Shown: positions 43,661 through 56,454, counted from the stretch's first letter. The stretch is DNA of 64,000 bases from Serinus canaria (GCF_022539315.1 NC_066333.1:12553001-12617000), one strand, 5' to 3'. A program made the numbers and translations. The notes: generated by a model not told the origin, from the letters alone.

Positions 43661-46600
43661 TCCCACTTTTTTTAGCCTGAAATTTGGCCGAAGCATGTCT
43701 TTAAATACACAGAGAAATTAAAAGGTAGAATGAGAAATTTTTTAAAAATTTCAGAAAACCTTCATTTTCTGCGTTCTCCAGCTGTGTTTTGCAGGTCCAC
43801 AAAGTAAAATAAAAATCATAAGTTTGGATTAAACTGATAGAATGTCTAGAAGAGAACCATTTGTTCATCTTTCTAAGTAAATTATAAATTGCTTTGTGCC
43901 AGTTTATCTTCAAATGACCCTTGTCAATGTGTGGATCTCGTTTGTTTTCCACGTTTTAATTGAAACTAGCTGGGTGTAAGGCAGCAGAGCTGAGGGTGCT
44001 TAAATTCTCATTAAAACAACATGAACAAAACCAACTTTCATATGTGCAAGGAACAAATGTGACTGCAAAACCCAGATAATTCCAGATTCTCTACGAATTG
44101 CCAGCCACTGATTCCAAGGGTGGCTTCCTAAGGAAAATGAAACATGGCTTGTACATACACAGGCATGAATGCATGGATATATATAAATGTGTATAAATGC
44201 ATCTATAACTCATGATGACTGGAAGGTTCTTTACAAGCTGCTGTTTTCCACTGTGAGCTGCCAGCTGCAGGATGTGAAAATGCCCATTTTGGCTACTTAG
44301 ACCCCATAAATATCCAGCCAGAGTGGGTGTGATTAGCCAGCTTCCAGCACACTGGACAAGGCTCTGCTGGATCCACAAAGAAAACAAAATGATGTTTGAA
44401 ATCCATTCATTACAGCATTAACACGAGAGTGCCAAGCAATTTCTTTGGGAACAATTACAACTTTTCAGTCAGAAAAGGCCTTTTCCCAGACTTTTCTCCC
44501 TTACAGAAATTACTTTTTGCTTTTAACACATGCTCACTGATTATGCAGATGGCTTAATGACCTTGTATTCACTGCTGCTTCAGTGTGAGAGCTGTATTCT
44601 TAGTTAATTCCATCTTTGCCTCTATTGAGAATATCAGACTGCTCCAGGTTCTTTGATGTGGTGGTTTTGATCACGGAGGGCTCGTGCTCACCATTCTCAG
44701 AGCTGGCCAGATGTACTCATCTCTTCAGAAAAAGTAACATTAGGCCTTGTGTTGCACGTCCTGCTCATTCCAGCTCCCTGCAGAGCAAGGAAGGGGGCAG
44801 TCCAGCAGTGATTTAATTTTCCAAATGGCAATATTTGTGCATATGCCTCAGAAGTTATTTGCCTTTTCTGCTCAGCAGTTAGAAAACAAATTGGTAGTAA
44901 TTATCACATTAAAAGGAAAGCATTACTTCAGGATAGCTGAATAATTTTTCATTAGGGAGAACTTCCAGAGGGACAGCATTTAAGAAAACAAAGCACAAAA
45001 CTGTCACACAGCTCCAGCTCTCCCAGGGAATTCTGCTCCCAGAGCTGTCTCTTGAAAATGCTGTTCCCTGGGCTAAATGTCCTCCCTGCCATCGTTTCCA
45101 GTTCCATCATTTGACTTTGATGAAGGCGTGGGGTCCCCTGCACATTCTCTGATATCTCCCCTTGCAGGATGGGCACTCCTGAGCAGCAGGTTTTGGTGGC
45201 TAAATCACAAATCCTGTTCCTTCAGCACCAGCAGGGAGGGAGGCAAGAGATGCTTCTGTCCATGGTACCACTTAAGTCCCATTTTGGTCTGCATGGCATC
45301 CACCAGAGGAAAGCCAAGCCCTTTCTGCAGCTTCCCTGGAGAAAAGCAAACCTGAGGTGCCCAGTGGGAAACCCAACACCTCTTCACATATTGCTTTGCA
45401 CATAATAATTGAGCTGGGCTTGAATATTTCTCCTTGGTTCAGCCTGTCAGTAATTTAACAGCTCTTAGATTCTGGTGAGGAGCTGCACGTAGGTCAAAAG
45501 ATGATATTTAAAATCCACCCTGCCTGAGAAATAATGAGCTCCATTTTGAAGGAGAGCATTGATTTTCACTGTGCTTGTGCTATCACACAGAACTGAGACA
45601 CCTGTTAGAACAATTTTTTTTGTTATTTGAAGAAAAAGAAAATTGTTATTTGTTATGGAAATTTGTTATTTGGTCTTGGGTGCTTTAAATGTCTGTATTT
45701 TAGGTTTTAAAGGATTATTGGCTTATCTGTCATTTAACCCTTACAAGTACAATATGTTTTTAGCTAACACAAATTCACAACACCAAAACAGAAAGGCCAA
45801 AGCCACAGGGCAGAATTTTCTGGAATCTTTTGGAGGATTTCCTTTTGGGAACGAGCAGTGGTTGATAAAATAATATAAAATCTTCTTGCTAAGGGAACAG
45901 AGTGGAGGCAAATGTCCCCTTGCCTCATTTCTGTGTTTGCCTTGGACATAGCTGAGCAGGGGAAGTGCAGCTGCTGCAGCTTTTGCTTCAGGCAGCAAAG
46001 GAGGTGCTTTAATACAAGAGAAAAAACCCTTCACGAGGAGAAGTCACAGTGGTGTGTCAGCTCCTGGTGAAGCTGCCAAATAAACAGCCAGAGAAGGTAG
46101 AAATCAATTCCAAACCAAGTTAGGTAATATGATATGAGAAAAGAAAGCAATGAATTGAAACTTGGAGAACATCACGTCTTTTCTGCTTGGTGAATTGGTT
46201 TTTAAAAAGAATATTTGGTCACTTATGTGTGCCCTGTCTGATTCCACCTAGGCCTGGTTAAATTCAATAGATTTTGTAGCTGTTTATTGCCCACTCACAG
46301 AAATTCTGAAAAAGAAAGAACTACACTCCTTTATTTCTGGATTAAAATGTGCTGTTCTATGATAATTTGCTTGTTTCCAATGTCATTCCCATTTTTGCAG
46401 CTTGTGATTTAAAATCTAGGGTGTGGTACTTGTTATCTTTGTAACAGAATTTATGATGTCTGGCCCCAGTTTTAAAGAGATTTGTGTTAAGAACAAAAGA
46501 GTCTGTGGATTTTGGGCAATCACAATAGGGTAGGCTTATCAAATTGCATCTCAGCTCATCCCCAGAAAGGCCAAATTCCATGAACTAGGGATGGAAACAA

Positions 46601-48391
46601 TGCTTGCACTGTTATTACACCCCCAAGTCCACTTGTACTTGTTCTCAGCTGGAAATAATTTCAGTTTCAACTTCTCTTGCTTAGTGAAAAGCAAAACCCC
46701 CGTGGCTTTTTATCTAAATGCAGGTAGCCAAAGAGAACAATGGCTCATTAGTAAAAGCTTGTTACCACTGAAATATGCAACTGTCCCTTTGTCTGCAAAT
46801 ACAATTCCTGATTCCACAGGAGCTGTTCACTTGTGCCTCAGTGCACATTCTTCTGCTGCTTCTCATTTTAATCAAAGGGAGCTGCTTTGGTTTCATGGAG
46901 AATCCCCTGTGGGCTGATTGCTTTTACCTGAGTGGATTTTAAATGTTTACTTCTGGCCTCTCCAAAGTGGATTTGCCAAGAGGAAGTTGCTCAGAGCTGC
47001 TCCTGGGCACACATCTGCATTTTTTTGGGAACAGGAATGGCATCCCAGCAGCTGGAGCCACACAGCTGCAGGTTTATTTATGGCATGGCAGGTTTGGGCC
47101 ACGTTACACATGGATTATTGGGGTTTTTTTTAGACTTCTCCCAGCATTAAACAGGGAAACACTGGGGAAATTATTTATCTGTTGAGTTTCATCTGAGTCA
47201 CAACAATTTGAGGAGTGCAGAGGAGAAGGGAGAGAGCTGAGAGCCTGCCCAGAGCTCTGGGGTGTGGCTGGAGGGGGCACAGAGTGGCAGCCAGAGACCC
47301 AGAGCAGCCTCTCCCAGCCCTGTTCTGTTGGTGTCCCTGTCAGCTTAAACAAACCCGAGAGGAAAACTGATTTTGGAGACCTGCAGCTGATTCTGCTTTT
47401 AAAAAAAAGACCTGTAGCACTGCCTTGGTGCTCACTGGTGGGCATTGTGTCCCTTTGTGCTGCTGCCTTCCCCTGGAGCTGGATGTTGAGGTCACAGCAC
47501 AAAGCAGGGGTTGGTGTTCTGCCTGGATCTGTGGTTTTAAATAGCCCCAGCTTTCCCTGAGACACACAGCTGTCCTTCAGAGGGAATGGATGGGCTGTTA
47601 CAGAAACTCAGAGACAACGCAGCTCCCTCTCTGGTGGCAGCAGTGAAGTGTTTGGGTTAAGTTTTGTGCGCCAAGCTGGATGTTCAAACACATTAATTAC
47701 TTTCTTAAAAACAATTTTACTGCTGTTTCATGGTCCTGCCTCCTTTCTGTTTTGTTTTGCCAAAAGTTTTGGATTCCCCAAGTCAGCTCCTTTCAAGCAG
47801 AGAAATTTGAAAATGAAAGATGACATTAATTTACTGTCCCTGTACCATTTCAAACCCTGAAATTACGAGTCCTTGATTTAGATTTAGACCTTTCCAAGTA
47901 CATGCTGTGCAATTTTAAGATTACTAAAGTCAAACTTCCCCACAAGTAGCACATAAGGCTGTGAGTACAAGGTCTGGTGTTTTGCCCAAGTGAAGAATAA
48001 GCTCAGGCTCACTTTGGGAGACAGGGGCTTTGTGAAGAGGTTCTTTGGAGGCTGAAGTCAGGAGTAACGTGCAGGCTTTGTGAGACCAGACAGGAACCAG
48101 GATGGTCTCTGTCCCAGTTAGCTGCAGACTCTTGATTTCACACTTCTTGTGCCCTGATTGGCACCAAAGCTATTCACCCTCAGGCCTGGCCCTCTCCCAC
48201 ATCCCAAACATCACCACCTGCACCCAGGGCTGCTTTGCACCCCTGCCCACACTCTGTCCCCACCCAGCCTTCTCTTGCCTCTCTTTTTTACCTGACCTTT
48301 CCTTTGAGGTGCTCACCCTGAGGAGATGAGCATGGCACTGCCAGGAGGAGCTCGTGGTGTGCTCCCATTCCTGGCTGCAGGCAGGGCTGGG
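43661..48391. other. Intergenic, no gene recognised
   Basis: About 4.7 kb of mainly AT-rich sequence. A short ATATATAAATGTGTATAAATG stretch lies near 44177. No exon, RNA gene or tandem array recognised. Confidence 0.5.
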
Positions 48392-48610
48392 GGATCATGG
48401 AATGCTTTGGGTTGGGAGGGACCTCAAATCCCACCCAGTGCCACCCCTGCCATGGCAGGGACACCTCCCACTGTCCCAGGCTGCTCCCAGTCCTGTCTTT
48501 CAGCACTGCCAGGGATCCAGGGGCAGCCCCAGCTTCTCTGGGCACCTGTGCCAGGGCTCAGCACCCTCACAGGGCAGAATTCCCTCCCAATATCCCATTT
48601 AACTCCCTCT
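48392..48610 (-). mobile_element. CR1 3' fragment, antisense
   Basis: Starts GGGATCATGGAATGCTTTGG, followed by CCACCCCTGCCATGGCAGGG, CACTGTCCCAGGCTGCTCC and AGGGATCCAGGGGCAGCCCC, ending with TTCCCTCCCAATATCCCA. It is 5'-truncated. Confidence 0.92.
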
Positions 48611-49478
48611 ATTTCACTTTGCAGACTTGAATCATCCCATAGGAGTGGATTTTCTCCTTGGATGCGGGGCCAGGGAGCTGTGGAACAGCTGCTGTGCCCC
48701 TGCTGGCTCTCAGTGCCCAGGTCCCCTGGTGTCCCTCGTGCTGTGCCAGGGCTCTGGAGCTGACACTGGGCTGCACACAGCCAAGGGGTTGCCAGTGTCT
48801 CTTGTGACACCCCATTTGTGGGTTCCTCCCAAGCAGCAAACCCTGGTCCCCACCAGGGCCTCAACAAACAGAAACTCCTTATTTCAGAGCAATGCAGTGT
48901 TTGTACCAATGGCCTGAGCAATGACCTTGTTTGACTGCAGAGCTCTGTGCCTGACTTGGTTCTTTGCCCATTAATACAAATGCTGTCAATTATAAAATAT
49001 TTAGGCACTTATTGATGGGGAAATTGCCTGCACAGTGCTGAATTTAATGTGAAAGAAACAAATCTGTCTGTAATTGGCAGAATATGCTGTGTTGAGTTGA
49101 TTTAGCAGGATAACTCATCTTCCTGGCAATTCAAATATTTGTCTTAAATACATGAGGATTTCTTAGCATGTCTTTGAGCAAATGGTAATCCTACAGTGTC
49201 TGTGAACTTCTTGATTTTCCTGCAGAAAAACTGACTCAATAAATCCATAATAATGATACCTTTAGATGCAAAATACATAATTTAGCCTGCCATTTCTTAG
49301 ACCAACCAGGGGGAAACTGCCCATATCTTGCTCAGCCCAGCACCCTCCTCAAGGAAGAAACATTTCTTATTATGAGCAGATTGTATGCTGGTGTAGCAGT
49401 GGTGGCATTTCACTGCAGCCTTGCTGAGGGGCAGATTCCCAGCTGGAATGCTGCTCTGGTTGCAGCAGGTGAGAGGGG
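48611..49478. other. Intergenic, no gene recognised
   Basis: No supported feature seen; open frames on both strands are short and lack domains. Confidence 0.5.
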
Positions 49479-49506
49479 CCCTGCCCTGCCCTGCCCTGCC
49501 CTGCCC
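49479..49506. repeat. (CCCTG)n microsatellite
   Basis: Five perfect CCCTG pentamers in a GC-rich stretch. Confidence 0.9.
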
Positions 49507-49835
49507 AGGCTGGGTTTGGTTGCTGTGTGCACAGCCCGAGGGTGCAGGGCTGGGCAGTGGGACTGGGCTGGGCACTGCCCCTGGCTCTGTGTCTCCTGGA
49601 TGGATCCTGCTGGACCTCTGTCCCTGGAGGGGCTGAGCACCACTTCAGGGCTCCCCTCTCATCAACATGGAGAGCTGAGGTTGTGGTCGGTCGTCACTGG
49701 ATGGCAGGGCAGCCTGTTCATTCCTCGCCATTCCAGGCTTCCTGTCAGGCCGGATGGAAGGAAAGGGAAGCCGGAAGGGCGGACGTTACCTGGCAAAGGG
49801 ACGGCCGGGCCCATTGAGCAGGGAAGGGCGGACGG

Positions 49836-50010
49836 ACAGGGAACGTGAAGGTGCAACGTAAGGGCATGCACGGGACATGGACAGGGCAAGTGGTAAGGGA
49901 AAGGCCTTGTCCCTGGCGACAGGGACAGTTCTGCCTGTCCCTTTACCTTTACGTTCCCTTTCCCTTTCCCTTTCCCTTTCCCATTTTCCCTTCCCTTTCC
50001 TTCCCCCCTG
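49836..50010. repeat. Pyrimidine tract and imperfect inverted repeat
   Basis: 49951-50010 is a (TTTCCC)n-type pyrimidine run. Its left edge ACCTTTACGTTCCC (about 49947-49960) is the near-complement of GGGAACGTGAAGGT (about 49838-49851), and the intervening part also holds GGGACAG/CTGTCCC complements, so the single strand could fold into a long imperfect hairpin. Confidence 0.6.
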
Positions 50011-50305
50011 GCTCTGGAGCTGTGAGCATTCCCTCTCTAAGAGCTCTTTTGGGGTTCAGCCCCAGGGCCCTTCCCTCTTTCCCCTCCCACCAGCCCTGGC
50101 TCCATCAGTGCCCACAGAATGCAGAGCAGGGCTCAGAGCTGAGGGGTGCCCCTGAACAGACCCAGCCCCACCTCCTGGGTACCCTGGTGCCACGAGGGGT
50201 CAGGGATCTTTGAGGGGTTTTATGGATTCTCTTCCTGTCATGTTTGCACTGAGAATTTGGCTTTTTCTCTTCATTTTTGTGGAGCTCTGTGTGCAGAGTG
50301 GAGAG

Positions 50306-50412
50306 TTCCAGGCCAGGAGCAGCCTGGGGCAGGGGGAGGTGTCCCTGCCCATGGCAGGGGTGGCACTGGCTGACAAAGGTCCCTTCCAGCCCAAACCATT
50401 CCAGGATTCTCT
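50306..50412 (+). mobile_element. CR1 3' fragment, sense
   Basis: Contains CCAGGAGCAGCCTGGGGCAG, GGAGGTGTCCCTGCCCATGG and AAAGGTCCCTTCCAGCCCAA, then ACCATTCCAGGATTCTCTGA. A short CR1 3' terminus. Confidence 0.9.
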
Positions 50413-52844
50413 GAGTTAAGAGGCTCTTGCCCAGTGTCAGACTCTGTTCAGTCTGTGAGCCCCCAGCCTGGTTTGCTGTGGTGTGGTGCTCTGGCAGAAA
50501 CAAACAGGATTCTCAGTGATCTCTCCAGATTTTATTCAGCAGAGTAGGTTTTGCTCAGAGGCAAAGCACTGTATGAATCAGTCCTGCTAAAATTGCTTCT
50601 AAAAGAGAAACAAGTAGGACATCAGAGAAATGAGGAGGACACCAGGTGCAACAAGAGCTAAATACACAACAACCTGAGGCAGAACATCGTGGCAAACCAT
50701 GCTCCAGAGTGTAGGGATACAGAAAAACACTGAGAAAAAGCAGAGGTTTTTTACAACAGGTGGGCACGGTCTTTGCACACCACAAATGTTTTGTGGTTGC
50801 CCATGCTGATTTCACCTCCCTGTGCCACAGCAGCTGCTGCAAGGTGAGACAGGCTGGGCCAGCAGGACACAGCTGGGTGCTGCTGAGCTGGGCTGGGTGA
50901 CACACACACAAAGCTGAAAGCATTTGGCTTTGCCACTCATGGGATTGTCTTTGGTCTCTTCTTGAAACAGGGAGAATTTCCATTTGTGCCTGCTCTGCTC
51001 CACTGTGAGGTTTTGCTTTTTTAATGATTTTAATTTAACCTTTCTAAAATGAAGGGTTATAGGATTAGGTAAGTGTTGGATGAGAGGGAGTGCTGGAAAA
51101 GGGGAAGTCTGGAGGATGTGATTATGAGAGGAAGTGAGAACTCAATTAGGGAATTTTGGGTGTGATCAGAGGGCAGGAGGAATAGGGAATGTGAGTTGGT
51201 TTGTGGCTGGAGCACTGGGAGAGCTGGTTCTTGGCCCCAGGAGGATTATCCAGCCTGTAAGACTGGAAAATGGGGCTGTTCCTGGGGATGCTGAGATCAA
51301 ACACAGGCCAGGAGGTGCAGAGTAGGAAATGTGACACCCCACAGGCAGCAGGGCTGGGTCTGGAGCCACTGGCACTGAAACACCAGCACCAGTGTGGGGC
51401 AGAACTGGGCACACAGGAGCTGGGGAAGCTCTGGGTGCATGAACTGATTCTCACCTGGCAGAGGGCAGTCCCAGGGGAAAAATAAAAAAAAAAAATCAAC
51501 CCAGCAACTCCACCCAAAATACGAAGGAATAAACCAGAGAGTTTTAAGTTAAATGAGATCTTGGAGATGTTTGAAAGCATCAGAGAACTCTGAGGTACCA
51601 GAAAGGTGCCAAGCAGCCCTCAGGATGGCTCAGGGTGCTCCCAGCCTGGCACTGGTGGTGCCACTGCCCGTGCCCCTGTGTGCAGCAGCCCCTCTTGGTG
51701 ACAGTGAGCTGGTTGAAGGCCACCTGCAGGGTTTGCTCTTGCAGAAAGCAGAGGCAAAGACTGAGCTGGTGTAGCTGCAGGTGCTTGGTTTGTGTGCCAC
51801 TGACACCCAGGGGGTTGCAGAGGGTGGCAGACAGCCCTGGTGCTCTCCTGTGCCCCTGAGTGCAGGCTAGAGCTGAAGGAAGGACATTCAGATTGTCCTG
51901 CCCCAGGGGATTTAGTTCTCAGTGCATAAAGTCCTCTCTGCCACACTCATCTGACTCCTTCCAGCTGCTGAACTTAGAGGTGGATATCTCTAAGGACTCC
52001 CTGCAGCTCTTACACAAAGCTGCATTCAAAGTATTTTGCATTTTAGCTCTTTCTGCTGTTCAGATCTGTGGATCTCATTAGTGAGGATTTATCAAAAGGA
52101 GGCTTCTATGAGTTTTTACAAACATAGCAATTACTACATTGATCAGGGCGTTCCAGCTTTAAAAAAATAATCAAAAATTCAGGGGTGTAATACTGTTATA
52201 TCACAATAAATAATGCAAAAGCCTTCACATGAGCCAATCCTACCAGGCAGCTGTTGAAGCCAGGCTGTCACTGACACTGTAGTGATAACTGATTTCAGAG
52301 AAGTGTTTGCTTTCACCCTCTGAAAATTGTACTCAGGCTGCTTTATGGCAAGCAGCAAAAATGTCAATCTATTCTTTCATTAAAAGGTGGGTGTAGAACA
52401 ATGCTGTTACCTGTTGGTGTCTGGAAAAATAGCTTTCCACAGGGGTTACTAATGCAATCTTTTAGAAAACACTGACTTGATGGCAGTGGCACGGAGATAA
52501 AGCAGCAGGCACAAACGAATGCTAGAGGGAATGTTATCTCAGTCTCTAGAAAGTGGCATTCCCTCTCAGGATTCCTTTTTCCCAGCAAGTTTTTGAAGCT
52601 GTTTTGTAAGCCACTGTGGATTTCCTTCCATTATAACCATTTAAAAAACTTCAAATAATTCAGTTGAAGCTGGTTTTCACTCTAAAAAGTAGGAAACAAG
52701 GCATCATGTAGGAGGCTTTTGTCTTTCCTGCACCCTTCCTTCAGGCACTGCATTTAAAGTGAGCTGCTCTGTACCTCAACATATACATAAATATATTTAT
52801 ATTTATACACCTATGGCGTGCTTTTTACACCCAAAAGCAGGTGT
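50413..52844. other. Intergenic; probable MC3R 3' flank at right end
   Basis: No exon recognised. The 52600-52844 part follows the MC3R stop codon and is AT-rich (ATATATTTATATTTATA), as expected for a 3' UTR. I found no canonical AATAAA on the minus strand close to the stop, so the MC3R poly(A) site is not placed. Confidence 0.45.
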
Positions 52845-53822
52845 CTACAGCATGCACTGTCCCACACTCATGCCATAGCAGCAACACACGATTTCTTTGA
52901 AAGTCTTCCTCATCTCCAGGCTCCTGAAGGCGTAAATGAGCGGGTCAATGACCGAGTTGCACATGATCAGCACCAGGTAGGTGTTGAAGTGCGCCGTGTA
53001 GCAGATGCAGTAGGGGTTCAAGGGGCAGGAGATGATGAGGATGAGGTGGAGGAAGAAAGGCGCCCAGCAGACGATGAAGACCCCCAGGAGGATGGTGATG
53101 GTGACGGCCCCCTTCATGCAGGTGCGCTGGGGGGGCACGCCCTCGACGGGCAGCGCCGCGATGCGCTTGACGTGCAGGCGGGCAAACAGGAACATGTGCA
53201 CGTACAGGGAGGCCATCAGCAGCAGCATGGTGAAGAACATGGTGATGAGACACACAATGACAGTTTTGCTCTCCGAGTAGGCAATGAAAATGATGCCACA
53301 GATGATGCACGCCACCCAAATGAGCACAATGAGGGTCAGGGCTTTCTTCACCGTCATGATGCTGTGGTAACGGAGGGCATAGAAAATAGTGATGTACCTG
53401 TCGATGGCTATGACCAAGAGGTTGCAAATGGAGGCTACCAGAGAAATACAAATCATTGAGTCAAACACATTGTCCATGTGCTGGATGAAGTGGTCGTCGA
53501 TGACCAGGTAGCCGTTGCTGAGGATGGCGATCATGACGGTCTCCAGGGCGTTGGACATGCTCACCAGCATGTCTGCCACAGCCAGGCTGCAGAGGAAGAA
53601 GTACATGGGAGAGTGCAGGTTCCCGTTCTTCAGCACTGCCAGGATGACAAGGATGTTCTCCAGCAGGCTGATGATGCCCAAAGTCAAGAAGACCTCGGCT
53701 TTGATGAAGACCTGCTCGCAGAAGCCGTCGCCGCTCCGGTTGGCGGGGCTGGAGTCGCTGGAGTCCTCGGTGGTGTTCAGCAGCAGGGGCTGGAAGGAGA
53801 ATGCAAAGCGTGTGGTGTTCAT
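52845..53822 (-). CDS. MC3R: Melanocortin receptor 3
   Basis: MC3R is a class A G-protein-coupled receptor of the plasma membrane that binds MSH peptides and ACTH, couples through Gs to cAMP, and is involved in energy balance and growth/puberty timing in vertebrates. It is a single coding exon of 325 residues, the usual length. The start is the ATG at 53822 ([10 protein letters not shown]). N-glycosylation sites are at Asn2, Asn16 and Asn28. Seven hydrophobic segments begin near 44, 75, 118, 160, 187, 239 and 277. Motifs: PMYFF after TM1 (72-76), DRY at 141-143, CWAP at 252-255, the melanocortin-type DPLIY at 293-297, and a Cys-rich tail CCCYG (313-317) for palmitoylation. All look intact. 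The frame stays open upstream to an ATG at 53984, but that part contains a strong acceptor-like signal and is probably an intron of the 5' UTR. Confidence 0.96.
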   Translation of the reverse strand: MNTTRFAFSFQPLLLNTTEDSSDSSPANRSGDGFCEQVFIKAEVFLTLGIISLLENILVILAVLKNGNLHSPMYFFLCSLAVADMLVSMSNALETVMIAILSNGYLVIDDHFIQHMDNVFDSMICISLVASICNLLVIAIDRYITIFYALRYHSIMTVKKALTLIVLIWVACIICGIIFIAYSESKTVIVCLITMFFTMLLLMASLYVHMFLFARLHVKRIAALPVEGVPPQRTCMKGAVTITILLGVFIVCWAPFFLHLILIISCPLNPYCICYTAHFNTYLVLIMCNSVIDPLIYAFRSLEMRKTFKEIVCCCYGMSVGQCML

Positions 53823-54600
53823 TGTCAGCACAGCAGCTGAGCTCGCCACTGACCGGGCACCTGAGGCAGCACAGGTTAAAAAGAGAATAAAAAGCAGAAA
53901 AGGGAAACAAGTCCTTCCAAGCTGCTGCTGTGCATAGGGGGTGCGACCAAGCAGGGCTTTAGTCACTTGGACAAGGGCAAACATCAAACAATCTGCATTT
54001 ACAGTGGATTCTATGCCAGGCTGCTCTTGCCTTCAGAAGAAAGTGAGCTCCCCAGCCTGCAGGCAGCAAACAGTTTTGTCTGCAGGGAGGAATCTGCAGC
54101 AGGACATTGCTGGGCTCAGCTCTCCTGGTGATGAAAAGCAGGGAGTTTCCCCGTCTGCCGGGGCAGCTGGGCTGCCAGCGTGCTGCAGCTCAGCCAAGCA
54201 TCTGTTGCTATTTCAGTGGGAAGAAAAGAGACGAGAACTAAGGGATTTATACATGCAAGAAAGAAAAACCAACTCCTACTTCAGCCTGCGAGCGGAGCAT
54301 TGGCCATTGGAGAGCGAGCACCTTGGTGAGTGACAGCTGGAGCACCTGGAGCAGCATCCCGCGCATCCCAAACTGTCTGGCGCCCTCTGCAGAGACCGAG
54401 CAGCCTGGATCTGCCGGAAAATCCCTCTGGAAAATGGGCTTTTCATCCCGAAAAACTTTCTGCCTGCTCCGGGGGAGGGTTCTGGGCAGGCAGGATGCTC
54501 GTACGCCCTCCGTGCACCTTCGGGGGGCCACTAGGACTGGTCTAAACTGGGACTGTGGCCATTTAAACCTCTGCAGGACTTGAGGAGATTTTCATTTATC
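53823..54600 (-). promoter_or_regulatory. MC3R: MC3R 5' region with candidate acceptor and promoter
   Basis: On the minus strand a long pyrimidine run ends in TGTGCTGCCTCAG about 40 bases before the MC3R ATG, a convincing splice acceptor, so a non-coding first exon further upstream is likely. Two CCAAT boxes in minus orientation (54299-54303 and 54306-54310) and a somewhat CpG-richer stretch at 54350-54540 are the best promoter candidates. No TATA box is placed. Confidence 0.35.
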
Positions 54601-56363
54601 TCATGTGAGCAGGCAAGCATAAGGTAGATTTCCCTTGCACTCCATTCCTTGGATATTTCCGCGGTGCAATTTTCTTAGTTTGATTTTTCAAAAGCACTTG
54701 CTGATGTCTAAACTCCTCCCACCTCGTGTTTTTGCAGAAACACTTTGGAATCAAGTGCAATGTCACTTATATTAATGTCTGGGGCTTCTGTAGCAGGTCT
54801 GTCAGCTTTAAAAAGTCACAAATCTCTCCCAGTTTCATTGTGGGCTCACAGAATTACTGCCTTGCACCCGTAATTCAATACCAAGAGGGAACACTTCCCA
54901 AATTTAACCTCCAGGTGACAGATTTACAAGGACAGTGTCCAGTGCAGTAGTTTTAAGAGGATGAATAGCTGGGGATTTGCTCACCACGTTGCACAGGTAA
55001 TATGCTGGGATAGGAAGTCATTAAATGTGTTGCATCATGAATTTCTTAATGTATGTGACAGCAGGACAAGCTACCATTTGCACTGAGGTGCAATTTGAAG
55101 TGGAAATTGAATGTTGTACACCCAAGTGGATTAATGGCACCATCAGCTTTGCCATTAAGCACTAAAAATAGTGGGCTGGAGCCTCCTGTGTGACAGCAAA
55201 CTCACACTGGCTCTGAGGGCAGTGCTGAGAGGGGGAGAGGCTGTGTCTGCACCAAGGACAGCAACGTGGCAGCCCTGATTTCCAAAAGGATTCTCTGCTC
55301 AGCTCTGGAAAACCTCTGTGATCCGAAATGTCACTAAATATTTTGTATTCTCCTTATTAAAAGATTTCTCTGCTCAGCTCTGGAAAACTTCCATGATCTG
55401 TCACAAAATATTTTGTATTCTCGTCTAATAATATTTACCAGCAGCCTCACCCTTTTAGAGTGTGTCCAGGGGCAAATGCCTCTGTGCTGGTCTGTGTTTG
55501 GGGCTACTGACCTGTGCCCCTGCCAGGGATGGGCAGGACCCAACTCCCATTCCTTTCCTGGCCAGAAACATGAGAGTTCCTGAGCACAAAGCTGGATTTG
55601 TCACTGCCAGACCTTCCCTTCAGCAGCAGCCTCTGACCCAGCCCTGCCACCATCTCTGCTTCTCTGCCCACCCCAGCGCTGCCCTTCACTGGCTGAGGCT
55701 CCCAAACTTGGAATTATTTTCTGGCCCAAGAATCTCTAATGAAAGTTTTGTGTGCTTCAGCCACAGCAGATGGATCCCTTAAAGAATCCTGAGCAGCCCT
55801 TAAAAAAAGGTCAGGGCAGCCTGCCCTGAGCCCACAGAGATGCAGGGGGTGAAGTGTGGAAATTAGATTTATTGTGATGTCTCTTACATTACTCTCATTC
55901 GTGTTCTGTCCTAAAATAACTCCTTTTCTAAGAAAAATCAGCTGTAAATAAGAGGATGTCTGCACAGTTAATGAAATATTGGCTGTGATGAAGGCAAAGC
56001 AAAGGTTTGGCTGGTTTATGAAATGAACAATTTTCCCAGGTAAAAACCAAAACCCTCTGCCATGTTTTACAAAGCAGTTAAATGCAAGGCTGATTTTTTT
56101 TTTTTTTTTAATGCTGTTATTGCTCAGTTGTTTCTTCACTAGTGAAACTATTTAATCCTCAGGGAAAGGTACAGAGAAAGTAACATTTACTGCCAAACGT
56201 GGATCATGGAATTTCCTAAGAGAATTCCCCTGGGATGTTGCTGAATGAAAAATCTTGTTTAATGCTTGACATGGGACTGGGCTGATGATGCTGATAAATG
56301 TGTATCAATTTCCTTTATTTTCACTCTTTTTAACAATAGTTTCTGCCAGACAGAAGGGGAGAT
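54601..56363. other. Intergenic, no gene recognised
   Basis: 55290-55425 holds a tandem duplication of about 75 bases (CTCTGCTCAGCTCTGGAAAA with ATATTTTGTATTCTC, twice). Otherwise no supported feature. Confidence 0.5.
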
Positions 56364-56454
56364 TTTAAAGGAAATTAGAGGATAATAAGCAGATATTTTC
56401 TCCCATGCTGCACGGGAGAAAATATCTGCTTATTATCCTCTAATTTCCTTTAAA
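56364..56454. repeat. Perfect 41-bp inverted repeat with 9-bp spacer
   Basis: The left arm 56364-56404 (TTTAAAGGAAATTAG...TCTCCC) and right arm 56414-56454 (GGGAGA...CTAATTTCCTTTAAA) are exact reverse complements over 41 bases, separated by ATGCTGCAC. Complementarity extends three more bases with one mismatch. It does not look like a CR1 or any terminal repeat that I know. Confidence 0.97.

Noticed and set aside
19000..52800. A further protein-coding gene between FAM210B and MC3R
   Set aside because: No set of frames with consistent splice borders or a recognisable domain; the human counterpart interval is, to my knowledge, also without a protein-coding gene.
52818..53937. Open frames of 80-213 codons on the plus strand and in other minus frames over MC3R
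   Set aside because: Shadows of the GC-rich MC3R coding sequence, which accounts for the region fully.
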